Part shown: one piece after another, positions 1-12,169 of the stretch
How the letters are laid out: each line of letters opens with the position of its first letter
Numbering within the stretch: the first letter of the stretch is position 1
Assembly: GCA_947561715.1 (NCBI GenBank)
Contig: OX387199.1
Span: forward strand, 16,249,001 to 16,313,000
DNA from: Ascidia mentula
Taxonomy: Eukaryota; Chordata; Ascidiacea; Phlebobranchia; Ascidiidae
Direction: 5' to 3'
Length of the DNA stretch: 64,000 bases
Program-made: the position numbers and the translations under genes
Notes under the pieces: model-generated
What the model saw: only the letters and a program-made list of their open reading frames with translations
Told to the model about the DNA's origin: nothing
Databases searched by the model: none

Positions 1-445
1 ATCCCAATATGATTTAAGCCTTTGTGCAGCTGACGCATTTGCAACGAATTCATAATTAACAAATCTAATCTATGCATATTGTTATGACACGAAAGCCAAG
101 TTGGTCGTTGTGTTGTGAGTTATTTCCAGTATATTGTCGTTGGCCCAAGTCTGAACATGTCAACGCCAGTGTGCTTTGCCTTCAATGTATGTTGTACAAC
201 GTTGTTTCACACTGGCGCGGCCATTTCCTCTCTGACCATAGTTTGCGTTTGCGCTGTGCCAGACATTCTGTTCTACACTATTTCGGTTGCCTCGTAAACC
301 GCGTATGCAAAAAGGATTGAAGTTAGCATTGCCTGCCTTGTGTCTTCATGTTGGCACTCGGCAAGAATAAAATTGTATGTACAAATTGGAAGATTGATTA
401 GTTCGAAAGGAGATTGCCAAATTTTAGTCCTAGGACTCATGCCTT

Positions 446-1725
446 TTAAAGGTCAAGGACCTTAAACTCTAGTGTGTGAGATTCACCTAGGAACTCTATG
501 CCTAAAGTAAGCGCTAACATACGTTGCACATTCGTCAACGGTTGTAAGCAACACTCACGACAGCAATAAATTTTATTGTTGCGCATTTTTGACCATGTTA
601 GTGGCAAACGCAAGTGATGTAAAAGTGTCGTTCCGTCGTTTTGCTGCGTTCTTCCAAACTTGGCCCATGTCAAGTCAATCATTGTATTAGGTGACCACAT
701 TTTCGATGGTGAAGTTAGTGAGGTTTGAAAACAATACGCTTGACGTTATCATAGTTCTTAGTGTGGTTATCAATCGCATTTTTATAGAAGATTTTAACAA
801 AGAATGCAGAAATTTTTTGGTATAATGAAACCATATCGACAAATAATAAACGATTGCCTCTGAATGTTGTTGTCTGCTGTTAACGTTAACTTTTTCCTCG
901 TCAAGCATATTGATGATATACAATCTGCTTTATCTGCACATCTCATGAATTAAGGTACGGCCGAAATTTTCCTCTATAAATGTAGACAGGCAGTAGCCCG
1001 CGTAATGGTAACATGACCTACGACCTGCACATGCTTAATAAGTATATTTTTAATGTGTGTTAACCAGTTGGTTCACCTCCAGTTTGTGTATCCTAAAAAT
1101 CAGGCTTGCAAATGCAGATCCTTGAAAGGTAAGGAATTTAGCAATCGGACCTGATATGCGTTCATATTTCCCGTTTACAAGTTTCATACTTGCGACGTGT
1201 CTGAGCATACCATCAGCGTGTTTTTTTTACTTCATGGTTCAAGTCCAATTTCTTCATTCGTTATAGTTCTCTTCTCATAATGTTGTTGTACGATGTCTCG
1301 TTGAGAATGACCAGTACCCCATCTTTGCCAGATTTACATTATACGATATTATTTCGTGTCACCATCCGTAAAATCTTACGTAGACTGCATCTCAGGAAGG
1401 AGATTATGAGGGGAATTGTTTTGTTTGGGAAGCATTTGCTGCTTCTGCTTGTATGTTGCGTACCTTAGCAGATACCGATTATGTTAAAGCGCGAAACGTC
1501 AGGAATTGCAAGTTTTTCTATTTTTTCTTTTGCACTGAGTGAAGAAACCCGTCTTGTTGAAGTACAGAGTAATGTCGTTATGCTGCTGTACCTTTCGATT
1601 TGCCAATAATCGGACAGAAATAGCCTTTGGTGTGTGACGTCACAGCTTGCCCAGACATTTGATGAAACGTTATTTGGGGATTTTCTAGATTTGAATTCGC
1701 TACAGCAATAAAGGTTAACGATCAT
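446..1725 (-). pseudogene. Minus-strand coding-like relics of an unidentified repeated element
   Basis: Several short open stretches read on the minus strand and recur, with substitutions and indels, in six other units. They include a His-, Lys- and Arg-rich segment (best preserved at 14362-15038) and a later stretch aligning with 53345-53644, where the motif VDVVSLYPNI is visible. The frame is broken repeatedly here, so this is a relic. A reverse-transcriptase-like origin (Penelope-like) is possible because of the DVVSLY motif, but I cannot show it. Confidence 0.4.
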
Positions 1726-2280
1726 TGATCGCCGCTATTTTCAGTGCAGTTTTCAATCTCATTAAGTTGCCATGGCCTAACCACATGCACTTTAATCCTG
1801 GCCAGAATTTCGAAACGAATTGTCGTATGTTATAGTTACAACTGTATTACAGTCTTTTCAACTAATGAGTCACGACCTTAAGTTTGGTCGCCTGAGAATT
1901 CACTTGGAATGCCAGTAATTGTAATTAAAGCATAACAGATCGATTTATGTTTTTTTTGTGCAAAAAGGGCCATAATACTCATTGAGAGCTGCAGATAGAT
2001 GGTTCGTCCATATTGGTTTGTACCCAGTTGGGTACCAAACGGATCGACGTTGACCGAAAAGTACTACGAAGTGGAAATCTGTGTGCCTGCTAGTGTAAAT
2101 GCTAGCACAGTGCCACAGTCGTCAGATGAAATAATAATAGTTTGCAGGTCGAAACCGTGTGTACATCCTGTCTGCAGCTGTAGATTTATGTTTTCTTTTG
2201 CAGCATAAATTAGGGTTTATCGTCAAAAATTTGGAAGATGACTGCAGCAAAATAGAATCGGAATTGTAAGGAAAGCACAA

Positions 2281-2292
2281 GATGGCGCTAAA
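2281..2292 (+). promoter_or_regulatory. GATGGCGCTAAA motif upstream of degenerate peptide gene
   Basis: A copy of the motif shared by the peptide genes, about 165 bp before the start codon at 2455. Here the preceding bases are CACAA rather than CACAC. Confidence 0.55.
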
Positions 2293-2454
2293 GGGTTGTA
2301 TCAACTTAACTTCGATCATTTATGAAGTCCTTTTTTCCCAGGTCTGGGAGAAAAAAAGACTTTATGAATGATCGACGTATATACATGGAAAAGTACATGA
2401 AAACACGAATATTCGATAATATGTTTTGTGAGTTTGGATATTGTGATTGAAAGC

Positions 2455-2815
2455 ATGGAAGTTCGCAATATGTTACTTTTACTTATTATGTGTGGAATAT
2501 TCTTTTGTTTCCTCGGAAAAGAGTTTGACGATAAATGGGTGAAAACGATTTTGAAGAACATTAGAATTCTTTCGCGATGATTCAATGATAATGTAGAAAT
2601 TCGATAAAAAATAGATTCGGACTTTGTGAGGCCTCAACACGGATTAAACAACAACCCAGAAAATCGACAAAAAAGTGATTCGGATATTTTGTTACCTCCC
2701 TTTCTATGACAATGTAAAATATAGAGGAAACAGAGATTAGGATATTGTGAAACCTCAATGATAATCCAAAAATAGACCATCCGACAGGATTAGGCAGGGA
2801 CTAAATTTGTGAAAA
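2455..2815 (+). pseudogene. Degenerate secreted repeat-peptide gene
   Basis: An ATG at 2455 opens a signal-peptide-like sequence (LLLLIMCGIFFC) related to the intact family, then a non-repeat stretch (VKTILKNIRILSR) and a TGA at 2578-2580. Downstream, remnants of the peptide units can still be aligned (DSD..., GLNNN, PEN) but stops and indels break them, and the end resembles the family's C-terminal tail. The sister copy at 43063 reads slightly further. The 41-residue product has no processed repeats, so loss of function is likely; a short functional precursor is not excluded. Confidence 0.65.
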
Positions 2816-3164
2816 TCGACTAACCTTTCTTTAAAACGCGTAGATTGTTTACTAACCGACAGGATATAGTAATTTAGCTTTCTCTACAATGTGTTTAGCG
2901 CAATGATGTCCAACATTTGCAAAGTTACATTTTGCTTTCAAAAACGTTTCTTAGTTATTGTTGTCTTAGTGAAATGCATATCTACAAAGCTGACTTACCC
3001 AATTAATTTTCCGAAACCATTGATTAATATGTGAGAAGTATAACTCACCATGTAAAACTAGAACAGCCATATTTGTATGTAATAAGAGAAGTGGTTCTTT
3101 TCTCAAAGAGCTTCAAGAAGATTTTTGAAATTGGGCGTAGCAAAATAGAAACATTATGTTAATG

Positions 3165-3312
3165 ATAGCACACGATGGCGCTAAAGAAGTGAATCCACTT
3201 AATATCCGTCTTTAAAATCCCTTTTTCTCCCCGACCAAATTCACTTATACTTGGGAACGCACGAAAACACGAGTATTAGGTATTGTTAGTTGAGAGTCAG
3301 GATTTAAACAGC
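3165..3312 (+). promoter_or_regulatory. Proximal promoter of peptide gene A
   Basis: It contains CACACGATGGCGCTAAAG (about 3169-3186), a pyrimidine/A-rich stretch, a conserved CACTTATACTTGG block, an ACGAGTATT block and the 5' leader GAGAGTCAGGATTTAAACAGC just before the ATG. All these blocks recur in the same order before genes B, D, E and F. Confidence 0.6.
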
Positions 3313-3609
3313 ATGAAAATGAAAGCACACATTACGTTACTTTTCTTGATTTTGTGTGGATTGTGCTTTTGTTCTCACGGAAAATCATTCAACGATAAAA
3401 GGGATTCGGATATGGTGAAACCTCCATCGGGATTCAAGGATAATGCAGAAAATCGACAAAGAAGAGATTCGGATATGGTGGGACCTCCAAACGGATTCAA
3501 CGATAACGCAGAAAATCGACAAAAAAGAGATTCGGATATGCCGAGACCTCCAATGGGATTCAACGAATACGCAGGAATAGTGCCTCCGCGGGGATTACGC
3601 AAGGACTAA
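3313..3609 (+). CDS. Secreted repeat-peptide precursor A (3 units)
   Basis: This is a 98-residue intronless precursor. Residues 1-23 form a signal peptide with hydrophobic core ITLLFLILCGLCFCSHG, followed by a short spacer ending in Lys-Arg. Three units follow, each beginning DSDM and containing PPxGF. The first two end ENRQ plus a dibasic site (one is Arg-Arg); the last ends in a distinct tail, GIVPPRGLRKD. Cleavage at dibasic sites by a proprotein convertase would release 19-residue acidic peptides; this is inferred from the layout. No Gly precedes the dibasic sites, so amidation is not expected. The start is the ATG after the conserved leader; an upstream in-frame TTG is not credible. It is nearly identical to gene F (43958) but has two fewer units. 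The family is not recognised; neuropeptide-like or host-defence roles are both open. Confidence 0.85.
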   Translation: MKMKAHITLLFLILCGLCFCSHGKSFNDKRDSDMVKPPSGFKDNAENRQRRDSDMVGPPNGFNDNAENRQKRDSDMPRPPMGFNEYAGIVPPRGLRKD

Positions 3610-4114
3610 AATTGAGAAAAAATAGTAATCTCTCCTTGAAATGTATAGATTTTAACTAACTCAAATGAAACGTAGTAGCTTGGCTTCCTATATACCGTGT
3701 TTAGGCCTGCCGACGTTATTCAAAGTAACATTTTATTACTGCAAACATTTCTCATAATATTGTTACAAAGAAACAAATTTTTAAATCTAACCTTCAAAAT
3801 GTAACGACATGAAATAATTAATCTTTAAAAAAAGGAAAAATGGCGATTTAAATTGTGACTTTCCAACTTGCAAATTTCCGTAAACACGACGCTTATCTGG
3901 CTTAGCTGCAAAAAACAAATACACAACCAAGTACAAAAGTTTTATGTGAACTTTTGTGATTTATTTTACACATTTCAGATTCTCTTTTGGATCTAGTGGG
4001 GTACTAGTTGAGGAATGAAACAGATGTAGATACTGAATGTTGGTCTCCAAATCACGAAATTTATAAAAATTGATAAGCGGATTGGAAGTAATTACATAAC
4101 CTAATGTTAAGATT

Positions 4115-4600
4115 TACGAACAACAGAATATCCTCGTCCCAATCAAACGCGAGGTTTGTCCCATCATGTCATGGTCCAATGCACATCCACAAAGCAGTCT
4201 AACCCAATTTCGTGCTAAACACGGCTAAGTGAACGCCAAGTTAGCGAAAACAATCCTGAAACACCTCCATGTACAACTTTGCAGCTTGGTATCCGACTTT
4301 TGGATGGGCAGGCAAGCGGAACCCTTTTTCGTAAAGGAAATTCATCGTTTAATGTTTTACATGCATCTGTAGTCAAAACACAGAGTTTGGCATTGCAAAC
4401 TTTCCTAAATATGTGCTTTTTTGCTTGATATACTTTTGTCATACCAAATTTTTTTTTGCAATTTTTAACATCATTGAACGACTGAGTAAGTTTAAATTTT
4501 TGGCAACAGTTTGATGACTCGTGGTCGCGCCAATCTTATACCCAAACACGAAGTGAAACCTCAATTGAAATAAAGCTATGTTTTACGAATTTACATTGTG
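4115..4600 (+). repeat. Module alpha (reference copy)
   Basis: A ~480 bp non-coding module downstream of each peptide gene. It is marked by ATGTCATGGTCCAATGCACA, a GCCAAGTCAGC block and GATGGGCAGGCAAGCGGAAC. Other copies start near 6545, 10570, 22140, 31690, 34730, 44885, 48360 and 57350, all on the + strand. Short ORFs across it are not conserved. Confidence 0.8.
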
Positions 4601-4959
4601 TCTCCACAAACGCTTATGTGAATAATGTTATGATGGCTAAATTTTCAAAAACCTTGAAAATCTATCGACAAGATTTGTATCCATTGTAATCCGAGAAAGA
4701 AGTGTAAATGATGATTTAGATGTATTACCTTTTTGTAACACAACGCTTACCTCGCTTAGCTGTAAAAAGCAAATGCAAAACAAATTTTGGTATGAACTTT
4801 TTTCTTTATTGTGAGGATTTCTGAAAAGCTCAACGGCGACGTAAAAGAATTAGATGATGTGCAACAAAATTTGCTAATCTCCAGAACACAATTAGGTATA
4901 AAAAATAAAAGAGGCATATCTACAGCGCATAAAGTATAATAAAATGAATTATAGTTGAG

Positions 4960-5720
4960 GTTTCAAGTCCTCGACCACAAGAATGAATTGTCCAATCACG
5001 ACACGGTCCAATGCACGTCGGTAAGTGCGAGCTTACTAACACAAAACTGCGGAACACTGTTGAGTGAACCCCAAGTCAGCAAAAACAAACATGACACACC
5101 TCCAAATGCAGCTTTGTGGTCTATTTTTTAGATGGACAGTCAAGCGGAACCTTTTCGCGTGATCTCGGACAAAGAACACTTAATGTTCTGGCAATGTAAG
5201 TTTTCCTGAAGATTAAGCCAAAAGAGTATGAGTTGTACCCTTTTTTGCTTTACATACCAATAGCATATACCAATTCATATTTGCAAATTTGTTAAAACTG
5301 ACTTTTAGATGCAACACAGTAATAAGTACGTACGCAACATTTTAGCCGCCATCCCTAAGAGCAACCAAGCGGAAAACTTTTATTGATCTTAAAAAAAATT
5401 ATATGTGCCATGCCTGACGGCTTGATAAATACATTTCCTACACTGCTGTTTTACAGAGATTTGTGGTACGATATAACGACTTTATATTTGTATTTTTGCG
5501 TAATTACCATGATCAGCATGAAATATGGGCGCAAAAATTCTGTATATATAAGACTTATCGGGACTTCTGTAGAAACAGAAAGCAATGGGAAGCATTAAAC
5601 CATAAGTTATTAAATTCCAGCGCCACATCTGGCTCCACAAGCTTTTCATAGAAACTCGCGGGCAACGTTGTCACGCTCAAGTTCACCACACAATGTTACT
5701 TAATCCGGACCGGCGGACAA
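4960..5720 (+). repeat. Module beta (reference copy)
   Basis: A ~750 bp module whose first ~280 bp resemble module alpha (CACGGTCCAATGCACGTC, AAGTCAGCAAAAACAAACATG, GATGGGCAG, CGCGTGATCTCGGACAAAGA). It then has its own 3' part with TACGTACGCAACATTTTAGCC and TTATATGTGCCATGCCTGAC. Further copies lie near 6730, 11310, 22440, 32535, 38800, 45735 and 51845. The alpha-beta similarity suggests an older internal duplication before the large units multiplied. Confidence 0.8.
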
Positions 5721-6091
5721 AATATTATCCCTAGCACAACTTGCTTTGGTCGTGAAAACCTTGTAGCCTTCTGATTCATTCTGCAAACGGGCGTTATTTG
5801 TGCACTTTTCTTGATAAGTTTTGAGTCTATTTCAAACTAATTAAATTAGAATTTGTTCATTTATAAATATTGTTGTTTATTCAAGCAAAAAGAAATGTCG
5901 TTAGTAACTTGCGCAAAAATATTGGACTGCATAAATCTTGTTTTTTTTTACAATATGCATAGTTTAATTATGAAATAATTTTTTTTCCCACACCAATGTT
6001 TGTATCCAGGTTAGCCAGGAAAAAAAATCCAAATCAGGTTTTCCATCTGTAATATGGGTCAGGCCCTGGGTCACTATTCCCGCCCTGAAGT

Positions 6092-6215
6092 GATTTTTTT
6101 TTACCACTCCGGGATTTGAACCCAGGTCATCCTGGGCACGAATCCCGATCAGGTTTTCTTCTTGGTTCACGGGTCGGGCGCTTGGCCAATGCTGCCAATC
6201 ACCCGCCCTGACTTT
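6092..6215 (-). mobile_element. tRNA-derived SINE copy
   Basis: On the minus strand there is an A-box-like TGGCCAAGCG and, about 60 bases later, a B box GGTTCAAATCCC, followed by an A-rich tail (T run at 6093-6102 on +). The A-to-B spacing is too long for a functional tRNA, which fits a SINE head. Similar copies lie at 12509-12722 and 52861-52975, and more diverged ones near 33590, 39930 and 46860. Confidence 0.6.
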
Positions 6216-7647
6216 TTTTTATTGTCGATAAGTCGCAAATGAATGTGTTGTCTGTTCGCTCTTGCGGTCAAATTCAAATGCCCCGAACATAACGTCAGAT
6301 TAACACAATAGATTATAAAAGCCAATTGCATAGTGGATTTCGCGGAACTTTAGAGTTCCATAAAAACCTGAAAAGCTTCATGGGCTTCTAGTAGCTAGTT
6401 TGATGCAAAAAGTTCCCAATATGATTTAAGCCCCTGTGCAGCAAACGCATTTGCAACGAATTCATAATTAACAAATCTAATCGATGTATATTGTTATGTC
6501 ACGAATACCTCTCCCAATCACAAAATTTATAAAAATTTATAAGCGCATTATAAGTACATTAATAACTTAAAGTTAAGATTTACAAACAACGGAAAATCCT
6601 CGTCCCAACCAAACTAGAGGTTTGTCCCACCATGTCGTGGTCCAATGCACATCCACATAGCTGTCTAACCGTATTTCGTGCGGAACACTGCTCAGTAAAC
6701 GCCAATAGAGAAAACGTCAAAAAATTGACTACAGGAATCAGCCTTTACAAGTCGGTAAACGCCAAGTCAGCAAAAACAAACATGACACACCTCCAAAAGC
6801 AACTTTGTAGCCTATTTTTGGATGGGCAGTGAAGCGGAACTCTTTCGCGTGATCTTGGACAAAGAACACTTAACGTTCCAGTTCTTTCACTGTTCTGGCA
6901 ATGTAAGTTTTCCTGAAGATTAAGCCAAAAGAGTATGGGTTGTGCCTTTTTTTTGCTTTACATACCAATAGCATACCAATTCATATTTGCAATTTGTTAA
7001 ACTTAACTGACTTTTAGTTGCAACACAGTAAAAATTACGTACGCAACATTTTAGCCTCCATCTCTACGAGCAACCAAGCGGAAAACTTTCATTGATCTCA
7101 GATAAAAATTATATATGCCATCCCTGACGGTTTGATAATTATATTTCCTACGCTGTTGTTTTACAAAGATTTGTGGTACGATAACGACTTTATATTTTTA
7201 TTTTTGTGTAATTACCTTGATTGGAATTATATATAAGCGCAAAAATTCTGTACATATGTAAGGCTAATCAGGACTTTTGTACAAATAGAAAACAATGGAA
7301 GGAGTTTAAACATAAGTTATTAAAATCCTAAGGCCACATCTGACTTCACATGTTTTTCGTAGAGACTCGCGGGCAACGTTGTCACGCTTAAATTCACCAC
7401 AAAATGTTAGTTCATCTAGACCGGCGGAGAAAACCTTAACCACACAACTCGCTTTCTTCGTCCGTCAACGGGCTTTGTAATTGTTCATCTCATGTGTGCG
7501 TTTTTTTATTTAGTTATGAGTCCATTTCCACCTAATTTTGCATAAATATATTAATGCCTGTGGAGAAAAAAGGACTTTATAAGTGATCGATGGTCATACT
7601 TGGGAACTTATGAAAACACGACTGTTCGATATTGTGATTTAAAGCAT

Positions 7648-7810
7648 GGAAAGGAAAGTGACATTTAAAAATTTTGTGTGGATTGTGCTTTTGTTCGCAC
7701 GGAAAAGAGTTTAACGATATTGGGCTAAAAACGATTTTGAAGAACATTGGTGTTCTTTCGACATAATTCAATGATAATGTAGCAATTCGACAAAAAATAG
7801 ATTCTTTCTG
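7648..7810 (+). pseudogene. Degenerate repeat-peptide gene fragment
   Basis: The family leader, ATG and MERK start are recognisable, but a deletion inside the signal-peptide region shifts the frame and a stop follows soon after. One TGTGGATTGTGCTTTTGTTC signal segment and a FNDN-like remnant remain; no complete unit survives. The GATGGCGCTAAA motif is missing upstream. Confidence 0.65.
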
Positions 7811-8534
7811 TTTACCGTGTTTATGTCAACCGACGTTTTTCATAGTAACATTTTTTCACTGCAAACATTTCTCATAATATTGTTATGAAGTCAAAATTGT
7901 TAAACTTTAAACTTTGAAATCTAACGGCAGTAAAAATCATAAAGTTCTACACAGCATTTGTGTTGCGTTAAGGCCGTAAATAGCATGCGAAAACGGACCG
8001 ATAGATTACGCACGTAAACGGAACGAATTTTCGTCCCGAACCATCCGTTAAAAGGCACTGTACACAGTATCCGTTATCGTTCGAATTTACGCTTGGTTGC
8101 GCAGGTCGCTGGGAAACCAAATCCAACTGCTGTGTGTGTAAACAGTTCCAAAACTATCATTTTAATTGTTCTCCATGACATGTTGGTCAACTATTGAAAA
8201 GAAAAAAGCCTTAGAATGTTTGATAGCTACGAAATGCTTCTTATTTTGTGATCAAATGTATTTATTGTACTGAGAAAAAGGAAAAGACACATACAAACTG
8301 CCACACACTGATAACACCAGGATATTTAGCTTGAATATACCATTATCACATATTTGAATCTGGAGGTAAACTGACTATTAAATTGGTAGAACGTGCTTTT
8401 CACAAATGCTAACCACCTGCACAGGGTTGCAAGTCATATCATTCAGAGCCATGCTGCATTCGTGGTCATCACAGGAAGTGTCACTAACTGTATGATTGTT
8501 TTACATGTATTAAAAACTTGACAAATCAAAATTA

Positions 8535-8715
8535 CATTTAATAGTCTTCTCTTCTGGCACAATAAAAACGTAACTTTATTGACCGACGTTTCGCCTGTTA
8601 TCCAACAAGGCTTCTTCAGGGTAATGGTACTGGTCCAGAACACAATAGCTGTGTTTCGTCGGTTAATGAAGTTACGTTTTTTTGTGCCTGAAGAACAGAC
8701 TATTAAATTACAATA
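8535..8715. mobile_element. Penelope-like terminal fragment with inverted repeat
   Basis: Bases 8535-8590 and 8661-8715 are imperfect inverted copies sharing GAAGTTACGTTTTT and CAGACTATTAAAT-type blocks. Between them the minus strand reads CTGAAGA, a GCCT/AGGC stem, and GAAACGTC, a layout typical of the 3' ends of Penelope-like elements. No coding sequence survives. Confidence 0.45.
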
Positions 8716-9444
8716 TACCTGGCAGCAACAGAAACATTATATTTCAAAATTACGTGTTTGTAAAACCAATTGTTATCTTTGCCGTATTGTAGACATTGAG
8801 ACTCACAATAATAGTAAATATTAAACTGTCAGTTTTGCAACAATATAAATAATATAATATGATTTTCTTTTTTGCAAACATAAAAAGTTTGCAAAAAAGA
8901 AGAAGCACTGCAAATGGAGGACAATAAATCACGGAAAGCAAAACAAATTGTGGAAAAAACTTAAATCTACTATAGTTGACAAATACCGAGTTTTCATCAT
9001 TTTTTTATAATTATAATACATAAACACATTGCAATTGCTTTGTTTAGTGCTCATTCCAATTGTCCCAGTGCATCAATGTGTTTGTTGTCTACATATGCAA
9101 GCTGACAGTTGTTCTTTTTTCATGACAAAAATGTTTCCGGATCATTTGAACTGTCATGAAAATTCCCTGCCTAGTATGCAAAATACCCTAAGCCAACAAA
9201 CGTCTATAAGCACATTATTAACCAACTATTGCATTGTAATTTTCCATTTAATAGCGCTAGCCTTCGAACTAAAACTTTTCAAGTCAAATTTTATACTTTA
9301 TGGTTCGTCTCTATTGACGGATCCACGTTAACCGAAAGGCACCACAATGTGGTACATGTTTACTTTCATCACATAAAATTGTTTTTATCGACAAAAAACG
9401 TAAAAATTTGACTGGTCTACAGCAAAGTAGAATCGTTATGGAAA

Positions 9445-9582
9445 GTTAAGCACATGATGGCGCTAATGGTTTTCCGTTATTATAAAGCCTTTTTTCCTCA
9501 CAGACAAAAATCACTTATACTTGGGAACGTATGAAAGCACGAGTATTTGAAATTGCAAATTGAGAGTCAGGATTTAAACAGC
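9445..9582 (+). promoter_or_regulatory. Proximal promoter of peptide gene B
   Basis: It holds a variant CACATGATGGCGCTAATG motif (about 9451), a TATTATAAAG TATA-like box (about 9478), the CACTTATACTTGG block and the GAGAGTCAGGATTTAAACAGC leader. The more distal sequence (TTCGTCTCTATTGACGGATC at about 9303) is shared with gene D but not with genes A, E or F. Confidence 0.6.
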
Positions 9583-10068
9583 ATGGAAAGTAGAGTACAC
9601 ATTACGTTACTTTTCATGATATTGTGTGGATTCTGCTTTCGTTCTCACGGAAAAGCGTTCAACGATAAAAGGGATTCGGATATGGTGAGACCTCCATTGG
9701 GATTCAAGGATTATGCAGAAAATCGGCAAAAAAGGGATTCGGATATGGTGGCACCTCCATCGGGATTCAAGGATAATGCAGAAAATCGACAAAAAAGGGA
9801 TTCGGATATGGTGGCACCTCCAAATGGATTCAAGGATAATGCAGAAACTCGACAAAAAAGAGATTCGGATATGGTGAGACCTCCAAAGCGATTCAAGGAT
9901 AATGCAGAAAATCGACAAAAAAGAGATTCGGATATGGTGAGACCTCCAAAGGGATTCAAGGATAATGCAGAAAATCGACAAAAAAGAGATTCGGATATGG
10001 TGAAACCTCCAGTCGGATTCAACAAAAACATAAAAATAGCGCCTCCGCTGGGATTACGCCAGGACTAA
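9583..10068 (+). CDS. Secreted repeat-peptide precursor B (6 units)
   Basis: This 161-residue intronless precursor is the longest intact family member. A signal peptide (HITLLFMILCGFCFRSHG) is followed by a short spacer and Lys-Arg. Six units then begin DSDMV; five end with the dibasic site and the last runs into the tail APPLGLRQD. Variable residues are confined mostly to the two positions around the Pro-Pro pair (R/A/K before, L/S/N/K/V after), while DSDMV, PP, GF and ENRQ are nearly invariant; unit 4 has Arg in place of the Gly of GF. It lies between a Penelope-like fragment and module alpha. Release of several similar peptides is inferred from the dibasic sites. Function unknown. Confidence 0.85.
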   Translation: MESRVHITLLFMILCGFCFRSHGKAFNDKRDSDMVRPPLGFKDYAENRQKRDSDMVAPPSGFKDNAENRQKRDSDMVAPPNGFKDNAETRQKRDSDMVRPPKRFKDNAENRQKRDSDMVRPPKGFKDNAENRQKRDSDMVKPPVGFNKNIKIAPPLGLRQD

Positions 10069-12169
10069 AATTGTGAATAATACTAAACTCTTATTGAAAC
10101 GTTTAGATTTATTGCTAAATCAAATGAAACGTAGTAGCTTGGCTTGATGTATACCGTGTTTAGGCCTGCCGACGTTTATTTAAGTTACATTTTGTCACTC
10201 CAAATATTTCTCAGAATATTGTTACGAAGACAAACATTTTAAATCATTAACCTTTGAAATCGAACGACAGTAAATATCTTAATCTTTGAATAAAGTGAAA
10301 ATTACGATTTTATTTTTAATTTCGCAAGTTGGAAATATCTGTAAGCACGACGGTTAATCTGGTTTAGCTGCAAAAAAACAAATACAAAACCGAACACAAA
10401 CGTTTTGTGTGAACTTTGCTGAATTATTTCACGCATTTCAGAACCGCTTGTGTATCTAGTGGATCAATAGGTAAGGACTGGAACAAGTTTACTAAATATT
10501 ATTGGTCTCCAAAACACAAAATAATAAAAATTAATGAGCGCATTGTAAGTAATTAAATAAGTTAAAGTTGAGATTTACGAACAACAGAATATCCTCGTCC
10601 CAACCAAACGAGAGGTTTGCCCCACCATGTCGTGGTCCAATGCACGTCGACAAAGCTGTCTAACCCATATGCAATTTCGTGCGGAACACGGCTAAGTGAA
10701 CGCCAAGTCAGCGAAAACAATCTTGACACACCTCAAATTACAACTTTGGCAGCTTCATATCCGATTTTTGGATGGGCAGGCAAGCGGAACCCTTTTTAGT
10801 AAAAAACATTTATCGGTTGAATGTTTCAACTGTGTCTGTAATCACCACACAGAGTTTGGCATTACAGATTTTCCTAAATATGTTCTTTTTTGCTTAATAT
10901 ACTTTTGACATACCAATAAATTATTGTGCAATTTTTGGAATCATTAAACGACTGAGTAAGTTTAAATTTTTTGGCAACAGTTTCATGAGTTGTTAATCGC
11001 GCCAACCTTTGTTTTATGTTGTGCTGAACGTTGTTTTCCCTGTAACCATACTCCGAAAAGTTCAATATCAATGCCGCTGTCCATCTAGCGAGGCAGAAAC
11101 TATTAATCTTACTCCAACACAAAGTGAAACCTTAATCGAAATAAGGCTATGTTTCCGAATTTACATTTTGGCTCAACAAACGCTTCTGTAAATATTGTTT
11201 TGATAAAAGAATTAGATTATGTGCAACAAAATTTGTTAATCCCCAGAACACAAGCACAAAAAATTAAAAAGGCATATATACAGTGCATAAAGTGCAATAA
11301 AATGAATTATAGTTGACGTTTCAAATCCTGGACCAAAAAAATGAATTGTCCAATCACGTCACGGTCCAATGCACGTCTGTTAGTGCGAGCTTACTAACCC
11401 AAAACCGCGGAAAGCTGCTGAGTGAACCCCAAGTCAGCAAAAACAAACATGACACACCTCCAAATGCAGCTTTGTAGCCTATTTTTGGGCGGGCAGGCAA
11501 GCGGAACTCTGTCGCGTGATCTCGGACAAAGAACACTTATCGTTCAAGTTCTTTCAACGTTCTGGTAATGTAGGCTTTCCTGATGATTAAGCCAAAAAAG
11601 TATGAGTTGTACCTTGTTTTGCTTTACATACCAATGGCAAGCAAATTCATATTTGCAATTTGTTGAAACTTAACTGACTTTTAGATGCAACACAGTAAAA
11701 AGTACGTACGCAACATTTTAGCCGCCATCTCTACGAGCAACCAAGCGGAAGCCTTTCCTTGATCTAAGGTAAAAATTATATGTGCCATGCCTGACGGTTT
11801 GATAATTATATTTCCTACGCTTGTGTTTTACAAAGATTTGTGCTACGATAACGATTTTATATTTTTAGTGTTGTGTAATTGCCATGATTGGAATTATGTA
11901 AAGGCACAAAATTCTGCATATATATAGAGAGAACTTATCAGGACTTCTGTACAAATAGAAAACAATGGAAGGCATTAAACCATAAGTTATTAAAATCCTA
12001 ACGCCACATCCGGCTCCACAAGCTTTTCGAAGAGACTCGCGTGCTACGCTGTCACGCTCAAGTTCACCACACAATGTTACTACATCCGGACCGCTGGAGA
12101 AAACCTTAACCCCACAACTCGCTTTCTTCGTGAAAACCTTGTAGCCTTCTGATTCATTGGTCGTTCGTC

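Larger units (their letters stand above)
1..6430 (+). repeat. Segmental duplication unit 1
   Basis: This unit has the order: short block at 70-320, minus-strand coding-like relics (450-1725), degenerate peptide gene (2455), intact peptide gene (3313), module alpha (about 4115-4600), module beta (about 4960-5720), SINE region (6092-6215). The same order recurs at 40141-47060 with strong base-level similarity throughout, apart from a solo LTR in the later copy. No other genes are seen; 3610-4110 and 5720-6090 are AT-rich spacer present in all units. Confidence 0.85.

Noticed and set aside
72..320. Cys-rich short frames MHIVMTRKPSW... and an overlapping hydrophobic frame, repeated near 33.9, 40.2 and 47.15 kb
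   Set aside because: The four copies differ by indels (for example 2 bases lost near 47325 and several near 33930) that change the frame, so neither frame is conserved. It is part of the duplicated non-coding unit.
3283..3312. Upstream in-frame extensions of the peptide genes (to 3283, 9547, 30735, 43928)
   Set aside because: They begin with TTG, not ATG, and cover the conserved leader; the ATG just before the signal peptide is the sensible start.
6105..6190. tRNA gene
   Set aside because: A and B boxes are present but the spacing is too long and no cloverleaf acceptor stem can be drawn; several copies with A tails indicate a SINE.
9029..9331. 100-codon Cys-rich open frame upstream of gene B
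   Set aside because: No homologous frame in the related upstream region of gene D, no signal peptide, AT-rich spacer composition.
9607..10031. Long minus-strand open frames across the peptide repeats (also at 3375-3602, 21084-21641, 30833-31186, 44020-44373 and + frames over 16378-17176)
   Set aside because: Because the repeat unit is 63 or 66 bases, a multiple of three, any frame lacking a stop in one unit stays open in all. These are shadows; they have no signal peptide or start context.
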